Assembly (NCBI GenBank): GCA_002425185.1
Contig: DILT01000016.1
Location: 1 to 64,000 of the forward strand
Reading direction: 5' to 3'
DNA from: Flammeovirgaceae bacterium UBA5585
GTDB lineage: Bacteria > Bacteroidota > Bacteroidia > Cytophagales > Cyclobacteriaceae
DNA length: 64,000 nucleotides
Positions 54,159 to 63,014 of this stretch are shown here, in pieces. The notes beneath the pieces were generated by a model, which saw nothing but the letters and a program-made list of their open reading frames with translations, made no database searches and was not told the origin of the DNA. Numbering within the stretch: position 1 is the first letter of the stretch; every line of letters begins with the position of its first letter. A program made the position numbers and the translations under genes.

Positions 54159-54893
54159 ATGAAAAACAGATTACTATTTTCCCTCTTTATTTTTCTGTTA
54201 GGCACAAGCCTTCAGGCACAAACAGTTGATCAGATTTTGGAAAAATATTTTGAGAATACAGGCGGACTAACCAAGTGGAAAGCGCTGAAGTCACAAAAAG
54301 TGACCGGAAATATGTCTATGCAGGGTATGGACTTACCGTTTACCATGACCACCAAAGCGCCAAATAAGCAACGCATGGATATTCAAGTGCAGGGCATGCA
54401 AATTATACAGGCATATGATGGCACAGAGGCCTGGATGCTCAATCCGTTTGGAGGAGGAACTGACCCCGTTAAAATACCGGCAGAAGAAGCCAAGGAAATG
54501 GCCGATAGAAATCTTGAAGATGAGTTTATCGATTACAAGAAAAAAGGCCATGAGGTTACCTTATTAGGAAAAGAGGAAGTAGATGGCGTTTCCTGCTATA
54601 AAATTCAACTCATAAAGAATAAGGCCAACGATAAGGAGGATGTAACGGAAATCCACTATTTCGATTCAGAAAATTACGTACCCATTATGATTGTTGCATA
54701 CGCACGCTCAGGACCGATGAAAGGAATGGAAAGCAAAACCTACGTAAGCGACTACCAGGAAGTGGACGGATTGATGATTCCCTTTTCTATGGAGGTTAAA
54801 GCCGGAGGACAATCCGTACAGAAATTAACCTTCAAAAAGGTAACGCTTAACGAATCGGTTGAAGACAGCATTTTTGCCTTTCCAAAAAAATAA
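54159..54893 (+). CDS. LolA-like outer-membrane lipoprotein-sorting protein
   Basis: A 244-residue exported protein. The signal peptide is LFSLFIFLLGTSLQAQ. The pattern VDQILEKYFENTGGLTKWKA, SQKVTGNMSMQGMDLPFTM, QRMDIQVQGMQIIQAYDGTE, and AWMLNPFGGG belongs to the LolA/LolB-like half-barrel fold, which shields lipid chains. Variants like this occur widely in Bacteroidota and may carry lipoproteins or other lipids in the periplasm. A strong hairpin terminator follows, and the BNR-repeat gene starts after 65 bp. Confidence 0.82.
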   Translation: MKNRLLFSLFIFLLGTSLQAQTVDQILEKYFENTGGLTKWKALKSQKVTGNMSMQGMDLPFTMTTKAPNKQRMDIQVQGMQIIQAYDGTEAWMLNPFGGGTDPVKIPAEEAKEMADRNLEDEFIDYKKKGHEVTLLGKEEVDGVSCYKIQLIKNKANDKEDVTEIHYFDSENYVPIMIVAYARSGPMKGMESKTYVSDYQEVDGLMIPFSMEVKAGGQSVQKLTFKKVTLNESVEDSIFAFPKK

Positions 54894-54913
54894 GTTCATA
54901 CAAATGACCAACT

Positions 54914-54938
54914 AAAAGACTACTTCACGTAGTCTTTT
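54914..54938 (+). terminator. Intrinsic terminator after the LolA-like gene
   Basis: AAAAGACTAC (54914-54923) pairs with GTAGTCTTTT (54929-54938) around TTCAC, with a T-run in the right arm. It lies 20 nt beyond the stop, yet only 20 nt before the next start, so readthrough may feed the next gene. Confidence 0.75.
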
Positions 54939-54958
54939 TCATTTAAACCAAAAGGAAT

Positions 54959-57900
54959 ATGAAAAAAATACAACTCTTACTATTTAGTTGCCTGGTAGCC
55001 TGGCAGGCCGGGGCACAAAATGAATTATCCGGCAAGGCTATACTAGGCGATTTACGGGCACGAAGCATTGGCCCTGCGGTTATGAGTGGTCGCATTACGG
55101 ATATTGATGTGGTGGCGAGTAAGCCGGAAATTATCTATGTAGGCTCCGCAGGTGGTGGCGTTTGGAAGTCTGTAAGTGCAGGTACCACCTTCCGTCCTGT
55201 GTTTGATGATTACACCATGTCTATTGGTAAAGTTACCATTGATCAATCTAATCCCGAAACGGTTTGGGTAGGCACTGGTGAGTCGTGGGTACGCAACAGT
55301 GTTGCCATTGGTACCGGGCTGTATAAAACAACGAATGGAGGAACCTCCTGGGAATTTATTGGCCTGAAAGATTCACAGCACATCAGCGATATTCTGGTAC
55401 ACCCAAAAGATGGAAATATTGTTTACGTAGGTGTACAAGGTCACCTGTGGGGTCCAAACCAGGAACGCGGAGTATTTAAAACAACCGATGGCGGTAAAAC
55501 CTGGACCAAGGTATTGTATATCGATGAGAATACCGGATGTGCCGACATGGACATTGATCCTAAAAATCCCGATGTTATTTATGCTGCCATGTGGAGTCAC
55601 AGACGGTATCCCGATTTTTTTGATTCAGGATTTACCGGTACAAGCGGATTGTATAAAAGCGTAGATGGCGGAAAAAGCTGGAATAAAATTCATACTGGTT
55701 TGCCCACCACAAAACTGGGAAGGATTGGAATTGCCGTTGCACCCTCCAACCCATCAGTTTTATACGCCAGTGTTGAAGCAGAAGGAAATCAAAATAAAGG
55801 TTTATATAAATCGACTGATGCTGGCGCAAATTGGAAAAAAGTAAACAGCGATTTCAGCAATACCGTTCGCCCCTTTTACTTTTCAAGAATTACGGTTGAT
55901 CCTATGAATGAAAATAACCTCGTGAAATGCGCGTATATCCCTATAATTAGCACAGATGGTGGATCCAAATTCAGGTCTATGGGGAGCCCGCATGCCGATC
56001 TTCATGCGGCATGGATTGACCACCGGAATTCCAATCACATTATACTTGGAACTGACGGAGGCATCTATGAATCATTTGATCAGGGCTATTCATTCAGAAT
56101 GTGGCCCAATCTTCCCGTAGGTCAATTCTATCACGTTACCGTAGATGATGATAAGCCCTACAATGTTTACGGGGGTTTACAGGATAATGGATCGTGGTAT
56201 GGCCCATCACAAAAAGCCGGAGGTATAACCAACAGCGATTGGCTCAATTCACTTTATGGCGATGGCTTTAATGCACACCGGCACCCAACCGACAAGGACA
56301 TTATTTATTCAGAATACCAGGGCGGAGGAGTTACACGCGTGAATAAGAAAACAGGAGTAGCGAAAAGTATAAAACCCCTGCCTGAAAAAGGTGACCCGAA
56401 ATTGCGTTTTAACTGGAACACCCCATTGGTACAAAGTCCGGGTAAAGCAGATCGCATTTACGTCAGTGCACAATTTCTCTATATGTCGGACGATCGGGGT
56501 GACACCTGGAAGAAAATTTCACCCGATCTTACCACAAACGATCCCAAGAGACAGCGACAAAACAGCTCAGGAGGCGTTTCCATTGATAATTCAACAGCTG
56601 AAAACAATGCCACGATCTATGCTGTTGCCGAATCGCCACTGGACGAGAAAATTATCTGGGTTGGAACGGATGATGGCTACGTTCAGGTAACTGAAAACCA
56701 GGGTTTAAACTGGAGCAACCTGACAAAAAATATTGTGGGACTTCCCACCGGCAATTGGTGTTCGTATGTTGAACCCGGGCACTTTGATAAACGCACAGCA
56801 TATGTAACCTTTGATAATCACCGCAACGGTGACATGAAGCCCTACATTTATAAAACTACCGATTTAGGTAAAACCTGGACATCGCTGGTTACTCCAGAAA
56901 TTGAAGGGCATGTTTATGTTATCCGCGAGGATTTAGTCAATCCCAATCTTTTGTTTGCCGGAACAGAGTTTGGCTTGTACGTTTCAACAAATGGCGGAAA
57001 GCAATGGAGCAGGTTTGAAAACAATTTGCCCAAAGTTGCCGTGCATGACCTTGTGATTCATCCACGAGAACATGATTTGGTTATCGCAACCCATGGTCGG
57101 GGTATTTACATTATTGATGACCTTACCCCGCTGCGCCAGGTCACACCCGAAGTGTTAACCAAAACAATACATTTCTTTGACATTAAACCCACGGTGTTAA
57201 ATGATCCGGGATTAAGCGGAAGAAATCCTTCTCCGGGTGATGATCAGTTTTATGGACAAAATCCAAACACCCAGGCTAAAATTGTTTACTTCATGAACAA
57301 ACGTCACACGTTTGGCAAAATGAGTATTGAGGTATACGATCAAAATAATAAACTGATTCGCGAATTACCTGCCGGTAAAAGTGCTGGCATAAATGTGGTG
57401 CAGATGACCACTAATTACGAACGCCCACGCATTCCACCCTCCGAAACGCGAGAATCCATTGGCGGCTCAATTTTCGGACCGAGCTTAGCGGCAGGAACCT
57501 ATAAGGTTAAGGTGATCAAAGGCAAGGAAGAATTTAATACCACATTTACATTAGCTTACCCGGAAGATTCTCCCTATACGCTGGAAGACAGAAAAATAAA
57601 ACAAGATGCCGCACTTCGCATGTATACATTATGTGAAGACCTGGCCTATATATATGATGCCCAACTGGATTTGCTAAAACAAGCCCAGAGTGCGAAGGAC
57701 AAAAACCCTAAACTAACGAAGACGTTAAATCCTTTCATTAAAGAAATTGAAGATCAAAACGCACTGATCGTTTTTAAGGGCGGTGATTTCTATGTAGCCA
57801 CTGAAGAACGGATGACGGAACGCGTAGCTGAATTGTATGGTTCCATCAACAGCTATCCAGGAAAGCCGGGGCAATCGCAACTTGATCGGGTGAAAGGACT

Positions 57901-58102
57901 GGAGGATGAAGTAGCTACCGTGCGTAAAAAATTCGATGAGCTTAAAGGACCTAAACTTGAAAAACTTAACAGCGCATTGTCAAAATCAAATGCAAGCACG
58001 CTTAAAGTAAAGTCTGAAGAAGAATTCAGGAGTTCAACTGATAATACAGGTGGAACTGGTCAGCAACTTAACCAGCTGTTGGATTTTCTCCTGATCAAAT
58101 AA
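54959..58102 (+). CDS. Sortilin/VPS10-like BNR-repeat exported protein
   Basis: A 1047-residue secreted protein with a signal peptide ending WQAGAQ. The N-terminal 700 residues form beta-propellers made of BNR/sortilin repeats, with many copies of Asp-box type (TTNGGTSWEF; TTDGGKTWTKV; SVDGGKSWNKI; STNGGKQWSRF). Each repeat is preceded by a PKNPDVIYAA-like strand. The last 300 residues include a beta-sandwich (YFMNKRHTFGKMSIEVYDQN) and helices (EERMTERVAELYGSINSYPG). Similar proteins are annotated as glycosyl hydrolases, but no sialidase residues are evident. No T9SS sorting domain is visible, so the location is probably periplasm or surface. Confidence 0.85.
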   Translation: MKKIQLLLFSCLVAWQAGAQNELSGKAILGDLRARSIGPAVMSGRITDIDVVASKPEIIYVGSAGGGVWKSVSAGTTFRPVFDDYTMSIGKVTIDQSNPETVWVGTGESWVRNSVAIGTGLYKTTNGGTSWEFIGLKDSQHISDILVHPKDGNIVYVGVQGHLWGPNQERGVFKTTDGGKTWTKVLYIDENTGCADMDIDPKNPDVIYAAMWSHRRYPDFFDSGFTGTSGLYKSVDGGKSWNKIHTGLPTTKLGRIGIAVAPSNPSVLYASVEAEGNQNKGLYKSTDAGANWKKVNSDFSNTVRPFYFSRITVDPMNENNLVKCAYIPIISTDGGSKFRSMGSPHADLHAAWIDHRNSNHIILGTDGGIYESFDQGYSFRMWPNLPVGQFYHVTVDDDKPYNVYGGLQDNGSWYGPSQKAGGITNSDWLNSLYGDGFNAHRHPTDKDIIYSEYQGGGVTRVNKKTGVAKSIKPLPEKGDPKLRFNWNTPLVQSPGKADRIYVSAQFLYMSDDRGDTWKKISPDLTTNDPKRQRQNSSGGVSIDNSTAENNATIYAVAESPLDEKIIWVGTDDGYVQVTENQGLNWSNLTKNIVGLPTGNWCSYVEPGHFDKRTAYVTFDNHRNGDMKPYIYKTTDLGKTWTSLVTPEIEGHVYVIREDLVNPNLLFAGTEFGLYVSTNGGKQWSRFENNLPKVAVHDLVIHPREHDLVIATHGRGIYIIDDLTPLRQVTPEVLTKTIHFFDIKPTVLNDPGLSGRNPSPGDDQFYGQNPNTQAKIVYFMNKRHTFGKMSIEVYDQNNKLIRELPAGKSAGINVVQMTTNYERPRIPPSETRESIGGSIFGPSLAAGTYKVKVIKGKEEFNTTFTLAYPEDSPYTLEDRKIKQDAALRMYTLCEDLAYIYDAQLDLLKQAQSAKDKNPKLTKTLNPFIKEIEDQNALIVFKGGDFYVATEERMTERVAELYGSINSYPGKPGQSQLDRVKGLEDEVATVRKKFDELKGPKLEKLNSALSKSNASTLKVKSEEEFRSSTDNTGGTGQQLNQLLDFLLIK

Positions 58103-58123
58103 TTCAACATGCACGCCTAAAAT

Positions 58124-58152
58124 AAAAAAGCGGGCCTAAAACCCGCTTTTTT
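58124..58152. terminator. Bidirectional intrinsic terminator
   Basis: AAAAAAGCGGG (58124-58134) and CCCGCTTTTTT (58142-58152) form an 11-bp stem with a 7-nt loop and T-runs on both strands. It serves the convergent BNR and protease genes (stops at 58102 and 58154). Confidence 0.9.
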
Positions 58153-58153
58153 A

Positions 58154-60181
58154 TTATCCAATTTTGGAGGTTATCAGATCGGTTAACACGAGCAATCCTT
58201 CACGCAGATACTCGTCTTTCATGTTAAGACCGTTCGTAACCGGTTTCCCTTCCTTATCAACCTGGGTATTTCCGGGTTGGCGAATAGCGCTCACCCTTTT
58301 CTCTGCCTCTTCCATTTCTTTGCGCCTTATCGCTTCGTTAAGGGAGATTTTGGTTTGATTAAAGTTCTTTCGTGCTTCTTCTGTCTGGCTAACAAAATCG
58401 TTTAAGTAGGCATCATTCTTCAGCCTCTCCTGATAAGCCTTGTTCAGGTTAGCCAAAACTTTGCTATTTACATACGGAGTTTTCTGATAGAGTGCACTCC
58501 GGATTTCGTCCCAGGGTAATGCTCCGGGGCTTGCGCTTTCTCCAAACTGTTCAGGATCCAAGGCAGTTGGCAATTTTATATCAGGAATAACCCCCTTATG
58601 CTGCGTGCTGCTGCCGGTAACGCGATAAAATTTCTGAATGGTTAACTTTAATGAACCTGCCGGTTCTTTATCCTGAACGTACCGGTCAAGTTCAACCATG
58701 GTTTGTACTGTTCCTTTTCCGTATGATGACTCGCCCACCACAATACCACGATTGTAATCTTGTATAGCACCTGCAAAAATTTCAGAGGCCGAGGCACTGA
58801 AGCGGTTTATCAAAACTACAAGTGGTCCGTTGTATACGATGGATTGATCGTCATCATTCAATACTTCCGTACGCTTCATGGAGTTTTTGACTTGCACAAC
58901 AGGGCCGCCTTTAATAAACAAACCGGTAAGATCAATTGCTTCTTTTAACGAACCCCCGCCATTGTTCCGCAGGTCAAGTACTAATCCATCAACTCCCTCC
59001 GCCTGCATGGCCTTAATGTGTTTTTTAACATCACCGGAAGTGCTATTGTATTCAGGGTCTCCTTTTTGATAGGCTTCCCAGTCCATATAAAAGCTGGGCA
59101 GGGTAATAACACCCAACTTCATATTTTTCCCATCCTTGGTATATTCAACCACTTGTTTCTTAGCGGTCAGATCTTCCAGCTTTATTTTATCCCGAACGAG
59201 CGATATTACCACGGGAGGTCCCGTTACACCGGTTTCTGCCGGAAGGATACTTAAACGTACACGTGTTCCCTTGGGCCCTTTAATGAGCTTAACTACCTCA
59301 TCCAATCGCCAGCCGATAACATCTACCATTTCGCCATCCCCCTGGGCCACCCCCACAATCCTGTCGTTGGCATGAATCAGTTTACTCTTTTCAGCCGGGC
59401 CACCGGGCAGAATTTCAGCCACTTTGGTATAGTCATTATCGGATTGCAGGCGTGCACCTATTCCTTCAAAGGACTGCGCCATATTTTGCTTAAATACATC
59501 TGCTGTTCTTGGCGAGAAATAATTAGTATGCGGATCATAGGCTTCTGCAATGGCATTCAGGTAGCTGCCAAAAATATCTTCTGCCGTTGTTTGATTCATG
59601 GATTTGATAAATCGTTCATAACGCTTTTCCAGAGCATCCTTAATTTCGGCCTTGTCTTTCCCGGTTAACTTCAGACTTAATGCCTGGTTCTTTATAATTT
59701 TTGCCCATATCTCGTTCATTTCCTTCTCTGAGGCAGGCCACGGTTCATTCTCCCGATTGGTTTCATAATATTCATCTGCTGAATAATCAAAATCCTTACC
59801 CACCAGGTGCTTCATTACATAATTCATCCGTTCAGTAAAGCGCTTTTGAAAAACCTTGTAAATGTCAAAAGCAGGATCAACCCGCTCGGCACGCGTGGCA
59901 TCATCGAGCAAAAAGCGGTATTTCTCAAAAGAAGAAATATCAGATTTCTGGAAATAGATTTTATTATTATCCAGGCTGGCGACATAACTATCCAGCACAA
60001 CCGAGGAAAGAGAGTCATTAAACGGCAGTTTCCGGTAATGACCAGTCTCCAGAATGGAGGCTACGATCTTAGCTTGTTTACCATAAACAGGCTTAATCTG
60101 AAAAACAGAATCAGGCGTATTTGAGGCAAAAACACCGCTTGCCGCCAACACCCATACAACCAACAACCAACGCTTCATCAT
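58154..60181 (-). CDS. prc: Carboxy-terminal processing protease (Prc/Tsp-like)
   Basis: A 675-residue periplasmic serine protease. The ATG at 60181 gives MMKRWLLVVWVLAASGVFA; a start at 60217 would bury the signal peptide. After a Tsp-type N-terminal domain (FNDSLSSVVLDSYVASLDNN) come a PDZ domain (about 230-330, with IGARLQSDNDYTKVAEILPGG) and the S41 catalytic domain. The Ser/Lys dyad lies in NRFSASASEIFAGAIQDYNR and VGESSYGKGTVQ. LVLDLRNNGGGSLKEAIDLT is the conserved strand. A C-terminal helical region (DUF3340-like) follows. It degrades or trims periplasmic proteins from their C-termini. Confidence 0.93.
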   Translation of the reverse strand: MMKRWLLVVWVLAASGVFASNTPDSVFQIKPVYGKQAKIVASILETGHYRKLPFNDSLSSVVLDSYVASLDNNKIYFQKSDISSFEKYRFLLDDATRAERVDPAFDIYKVFQKRFTERMNYVMKHLVGKDFDYSADEYYETNRENEPWPASEKEMNEIWAKIIKNQALSLKLTGKDKAEIKDALEKRYERFIKSMNQTTAEDIFGSYLNAIAEAYDPHTNYFSPRTADVFKQNMAQSFEGIGARLQSDNDYTKVAEILPGGPAEKSKLIHANDRIVGVAQGDGEMVDVIGWRLDEVVKLIKGPKGTRVRLSILPAETGVTGPPVVISLVRDKIKLEDLTAKKQVVEYTKDGKNMKLGVITLPSFYMDWEAYQKGDPEYNSTSGDVKKHIKAMQAEGVDGLVLDLRNNGGGSLKEAIDLTGLFIKGGPVVQVKNSMKRTEVLNDDDQSIVYNGPLVVLINRFSASASEIFAGAIQDYNRGIVVGESSYGKGTVQTMVELDRYVQDKEPAGSLKLTIQKFYRVTGSSTQHKGVIPDIKLPTALDPEQFGESASPGALPWDEIRSALYQKTPYVNSKVLANLNKAYQERLKNDAYLNDFVSQTEEARKNFNQTKISLNEAIRRKEMEEAEKRVSAIRQPGNTQVDKEGKPVTNGLNMKDEYLREGLLVLTDLITSKIG

Positions 60182-60243
60182 ACGCTCAAAGTCAATTTTT
60201 TTTATAGTATACGTCAATACCTATGCAAATGATATGCTAAAGG

Positions 60244-61131
60244 TTACTCAGAATCGAATTCCGACAAAAATTTCTGTGCCTGCTCTAAATTCTGGAACTC
60301 AAAATGCTTCCGTTCACCTGAAACAGAGTGAACCTCTACCTTTACCAGATCAATATTCTTGTTCTTTCTGAACTTAAATTTATCCTTCTTATAATCCTCG
60401 GCCTCTTTCGTAGAGATGCGGAAGGAAGTTGCCCGCACGGATTTGCAATACGTGCATTGATAGCTTTTTACCAATTCACCAGGTTCAGCGCCTTCCGGAT
60501 GTTTGGTCACTTCTTCTTTAACAACCCGCATGGTGTAGAAACCGCAACTGTTGCATTGCAAGGCCTGTAGCCTGCCTTCATATTTTTCAACTTTTACATC
60601 CCCGGTTTTCTCATCAATCCAAACATCATAATCCATGGAAAACACATTTTCCTCGGCAATCATTCCTTCATCCAGGTGAACATCTTCCTCTTCCTCGCTA
60701 AGAAGTCGCATTTTGTTGCCCGTTTTGGGATTTATCCTCGTGGCATAACGATACCGTTTTAGCTTCTTATCAAGTTTCGTAGGGTAGTAATACTCCAGCA
60801 CCAGGTAGGCTATATACCCGATGAGCGTGCCTCCGGCAATTGCCATAAAAATGCGAACAACAAACCATATCCCTACTTCAGTTACTTCACCCATGCCGTA
60901 GGTGTTTATGGCAAAGAAGACGGCAACTCCCCAGCAGTAGAATACTTTCTTATAATTCTTGATTTCGTTTTTATTCAGGTAATCATATTTATGATGGTAC
61001 TCACGTATGGATGACACCCTGAGGTTATGTACTAAATAGATCAGAATACCCACTGTTACCATTACAATTGCCCCTGCAATCATGATGTAATGCCATATGT
61101 CTAGAAATGAACTAGATTCTAAAGATTCCAT
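60244..61131 (-). CDS. Membrane protein with C-terminal zinc ribbon
   Basis: A 295-residue protein with three N-terminal membrane helices (YIMIAGAIVMVTVGILIYLV; FYCWGVAVFFAINTYGM; VVRIFMAIAGGTLIGYIAYL). A long cytoplasmic part follows, with acidic linker (LLSEEEEDVHLDEGMIAEEN) and a zinc ribbon made of CNSCGFY and CTYCKSV. The last 45 residues form a small strand-rich end (IDLVKVEVHSVSGERKHFEF). No family is recognised. The ribbon points to protein or RNA contact. It is divergent from the 48-residue protein gene. Confidence 0.7.
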   Translation of the reverse strand: MESLESSSFLDIWHYIMIAGAIVMVTVGILIYLVHNLRVSSIREYHHKYDYLNKNEIKNYKKVFYCWGVAVFFAINTYGMGEVTEVGIWFVVRIFMAIAGGTLIGYIAYLVLEYYYPTKLDKKLKRYRYATRINPKTGNKMRLLSEEEEDVHLDEGMIAEENVFSMDYDVWIDEKTGDVKVEKYEGRLQALQCNSCGFYTMRVVKEEVTKHPEGAEPGELVKSYQCTYCKSVRATSFRISTKEAEDYKKDKFKFRKNKNIDLVKVEVHSVSGERKHFEFQNLEQAQKFLSEFDSE

Positions 61132-61226
61132 AACTTTAATCTCAATTATTTAAAGGCTGATTTTCTTAAAGCTTTAAAGATAATGATTAATCAATACTGA
61201 ACTTAAACCGCTAAAAGAACGGCATC

Positions 61227-61373
61227 ATGAGACAACTATTTTTTAAAGGCCTGGCAAAACTGAACAAAGTCATTATGCCCCGCTTTAGCCAGCGAAACCT
61301 TTTCAAGCTAAGAAAATGGGAGCAGGCGCTTGTGGCCTATCGGTATTGGGTTACAATAAATGCCCTCAACTAA
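61227..61373 (+). CDS. Conserved small basic protein, 48 aa
   Basis: A 48-residue reading frame that is easy to miss. It begins MRQLFFKGLAKLNKVIMPRF and ends KWEQALVAYRYWVTINALN. From memory, near-identical short proteins of the form LAKLNKxxLP ... WRYWVTxNAL occur in many Bacteroidota genomes, some mislabelled SsrA-binding protein. It is basic with an amphipathic N-terminal helix, so membrane or RNA contact is possible. The function is unknown. It stands alone in the 451-bp space before the next small gene. Confidence 0.7.
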   Translation: MRQLFFKGLAKLNKVIMPRFSQRNLFKLRKWEQALVAYRYWVTINALN

Positions 61374-61529
61374 ACTTTATTGCCACAAAGATTACATTCT
61401 GTTTTTCAGTAGGTTATACCAGTATACCCAAGTAGCACTATAGCTCTTCATTTCCTTTTTATTTGGCGCAATGGGTCAATCGAACATCCGTAGATGTGAT
61501 TTTCCATGAATTAATGGATAGAAATTTTT

Positions 61530-61545
61530 TGTGCAATTTTACACA
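61530..61545. promoter_or_regulatory. Operator-like site 1, TGTG-N8-CACA
   Basis: TGTGCAATTTTACACA, symmetric outer arms as in CRP/FNR-type operators. It is centred about 64 bp before the ATG at 61601 and overlaps a TTTTTG that could be a -33 element; TAAAATTTG (61547-61555) is a near -7 match. Confidence 0.5.
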
Positions 61546-61581
61546 CTAAAATTTGCTAATTATGCCATAATGATAATATAT

Positions 61582-61597
61582 TGTGAAAAATTACACA
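61582..61597. promoter_or_regulatory. Operator-like site 2, TGTG-N8-CACA
   Basis: TGTGAAAAATTACACA, 52 bp after site 1, ending 3 nt before the ATG at 61601. It also contains the GTG (61583) that would be an upstream start, which is why that start is rejected. Confidence 0.5.
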
Positions 61598-61600
61598 GCT

Positions 61601-61849
61601 ATGAGCGATTACGAACGAAAAAAACTTGAGCTTGAATTGAAATCATTTACGGCACGAAACTTTGAGCGCCCGGCCGATTGCCGGAATTCGGACCAGGTAA
61701 GGTTCTACGTGCAGGAATTATGCAACAAAATTGAAGAGTATAATAGCCGCTTTAACTATGTACCCGGCTGGGCCTATGCATTATTGGCGCAATACAATGC
61801 CCGACAAAACAAGTTTATTCAAAAGGAATTCAGAAATTCTTACCTGTAA
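61601..61849 (+). CDS. Hypothetical protein, 82 aa, first of a coupled pair
   Basis: A small helical protein starting MSDYERKKLELELKSFTARN; it contains FERPADCRNSDQVRFYVQEL and CNKIEEYNSRFNYVPGWAYA, then YNARQNKFIQKEF. The ATG at 61601 is chosen because the earlier GTG lies in an operator-like palindrome. It is charged, has no export signal, and has no recognised domain. Its TAA shares a base with the ATG of the next gene (TAATG), so both are translated together. The two form a unit under the twin TGTG-N8-CACA sites. Confidence 0.65.
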   Translation: MSDYERKKLELELKSFTARNFERPADCRNSDQVRFYVQELCNKIEEYNSRFNYVPGWAYALLAQYNARQNKFIQKEFRNSYL

Positions 61850-62076
61850 TGCGGTATATCCCCTCCCCCATCCCCATTCAAGTTAACCTGGTTTACCGGG
61901 CTGAGGCCAATAAATCGGGTCGGATGCAGTATCATAAAATACAGCCGGGGCGGAGTAAGCTGCGGATAAGCAGGGCGGAGTTTATACGGGCATTCAACAA
62001 CTCCAATATTGTGGCCTTAAATCCATTGCCGGTAAAGAACAATGAAGTGGATTTTCAAATCGAGTTTTACGTGTAG
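61849..62076 (+). CDS. Hypothetical protein, 75 aa, second of a coupled pair
   Basis: A small protein starting MRYIPSPIPIQVNLVYRAEA. It has a basic middle (KSGRMQYHKIQPGRSKLRIS) and ends NEVDFQIEFYV. It looks like a small alpha/beta fold: strand, loop, strand, helix (RAEFIRAFNN), strand. No family is recognised. It depends on the upstream gene for translation (TAATG) and overlaps the 3' end of the pyrophosphohydrolase gene by 10 bp in convergent orientation. Confidence 0.65.
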   Translation: MRYIPSPIPIQVNLVYRAEANKSGRMQYHKIQPGRSKLRISRAEFIRAFNNSNIVALNPLPVKNNEVDFQIEFYV

Positions 62077-62540
62077 TGGAGTATCTTCTCAAGGTTCGCG
62101 GGAGAATAGCCTACCGACTTTATAGTTTTGTTATCAGCTTTTCGGTAAACCAGCCATTTATCCCCATCCTGTTTGTAGTAACATTCCGTTCCATCTTTGG
62201 CCCTGTAATGATCTACTGTTGCCTTTGCTTCAGCTTCCGAGTTACATGCCTTGCTCATATTTGAGCGCTGTACTTCCTCAAAAAGGTCCTTAAATTTATC
62301 GGCCAGGCCAAATTCAAGTATGGCACCTGAAAGTACATACTGGATATCGCACAGGGCATCAGCAATTTCAACAATATCCTTTTCCAGGATAGCAACCTCC
62401 AACTCTTTTAACTCCTCGGCAATAAGCGCAACGCGTAGCTTGCATCGGTCTTCTGACGGGATACCCGGCTCTGGTAAAATCGGGTGTTTAAAGGTGCGGT
62501 GAAAATCGGCCACAAGGTTAAGTGCATCTGGTTGTTTCAT
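62067..62540 (-). CDS. MazG-like nucleoside triphosphate pyrophosphohydrolase
   Basis: A 157-residue protein. The first 105 residues form the all-alpha NTP pyrophosphatase fold: FHRTFKHPILPEP, then KLRVALIAEELKELEVAILE with the EExxE metal-binding helix, and VEIADALCDIQYVLSGAILE with the matching ExxD helix. These enzymes cleave nucleoside triphosphates to monophosphate and pyrophosphate, often to clear unusual nucleotides. The C-terminal 50 residues (HYRAKDGTECYYKQDGDKWL) are a small add-on with strand character. It is divergent from the next gene. Confidence 0.87.
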   Translation of the reverse strand: MKQPDALNLVADFHRTFKHPILPEPGIPSEDRCKLRVALIAEELKELEVAILEKDIVEIADALCDIQYVLSGAILEFGLADKFKDLFEEVQRSNMSKACNSEAEAKATVDHYRAKDGTECYYKQDGDKWLVYRKADNKTIKSVGYSPANLEKILHYT

Positions 62541-62610
62541 GGAATTGGTTAATAACCGCTCAATAAAGATATTCTAACGCACAATGGCAAAATTGAGTAC
62601 TTTTGATGGT

Positions 62611-62964
62611 ATGATTTTCAGAAGTAAACTCGTGAGCCGCATTATATCCATTACGGTTGGCGTTATTTTTCTTAACCTGAGTTTCATTATGATGGAGGTC
62701 GATCTACTTAACCTCTCGGATAAGAATACCAAACTTTATGAAAACCTGATCCGGTTTGTCTCGGGAGGCGGATGCGAGGAGGAAGATTTCTCCGGTGATT
62801 CATCTAAGGATTACAGTGCGGGAGAATCGAAATTCAATACTCATGTATCTGATGGCCTTCTTAATGATATAGAGCTGATGATCAATGGCTTATTAGTTCA
62901 AACTCAATGTGAAAAAATAAGGACTGTTTGTCTTGATATCACTACTCCACCTCCAAAGGCGTAG
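62611..62964 (+). CDS. Hypothetical membrane-anchored protein, 117 aa
   Basis: A small protein with an N-terminal hydrophobic helix (ISITVGVIFLNLSFIMMEVD) and a polar remainder rich in Gly/Ser/acidic residues (FVSGGGCEEEDFSGDSSKDY). Two Cys occur near the end (VQTQCEKIRTVCLDITTP). The start may be the ATG at 62584 instead, adding nine residues (MAKLSTFDG); a TACTTTTG box at 62598-62605 favours the later start or a leaderless message. No family is recognised. It may be envelope-associated. The SulP transporter gene follows. Confidence 0.5.
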   Translation: MIFRSKLVSRIISITVGVIFLNLSFIMMEVDLLNLSDKNTKLYENLIRFVSGGGCEEEDFSGDSSKDYSAGESKFNTHVSDGLLNDIELMINGLLVQTQCEKIRTVCLDITTPPPKA

Positions 62965-63014
62965 CGCAAACCTGGAGCAATTCCAGAACCCAATCGGCTG
63001 ATACTCTTCAGCGG

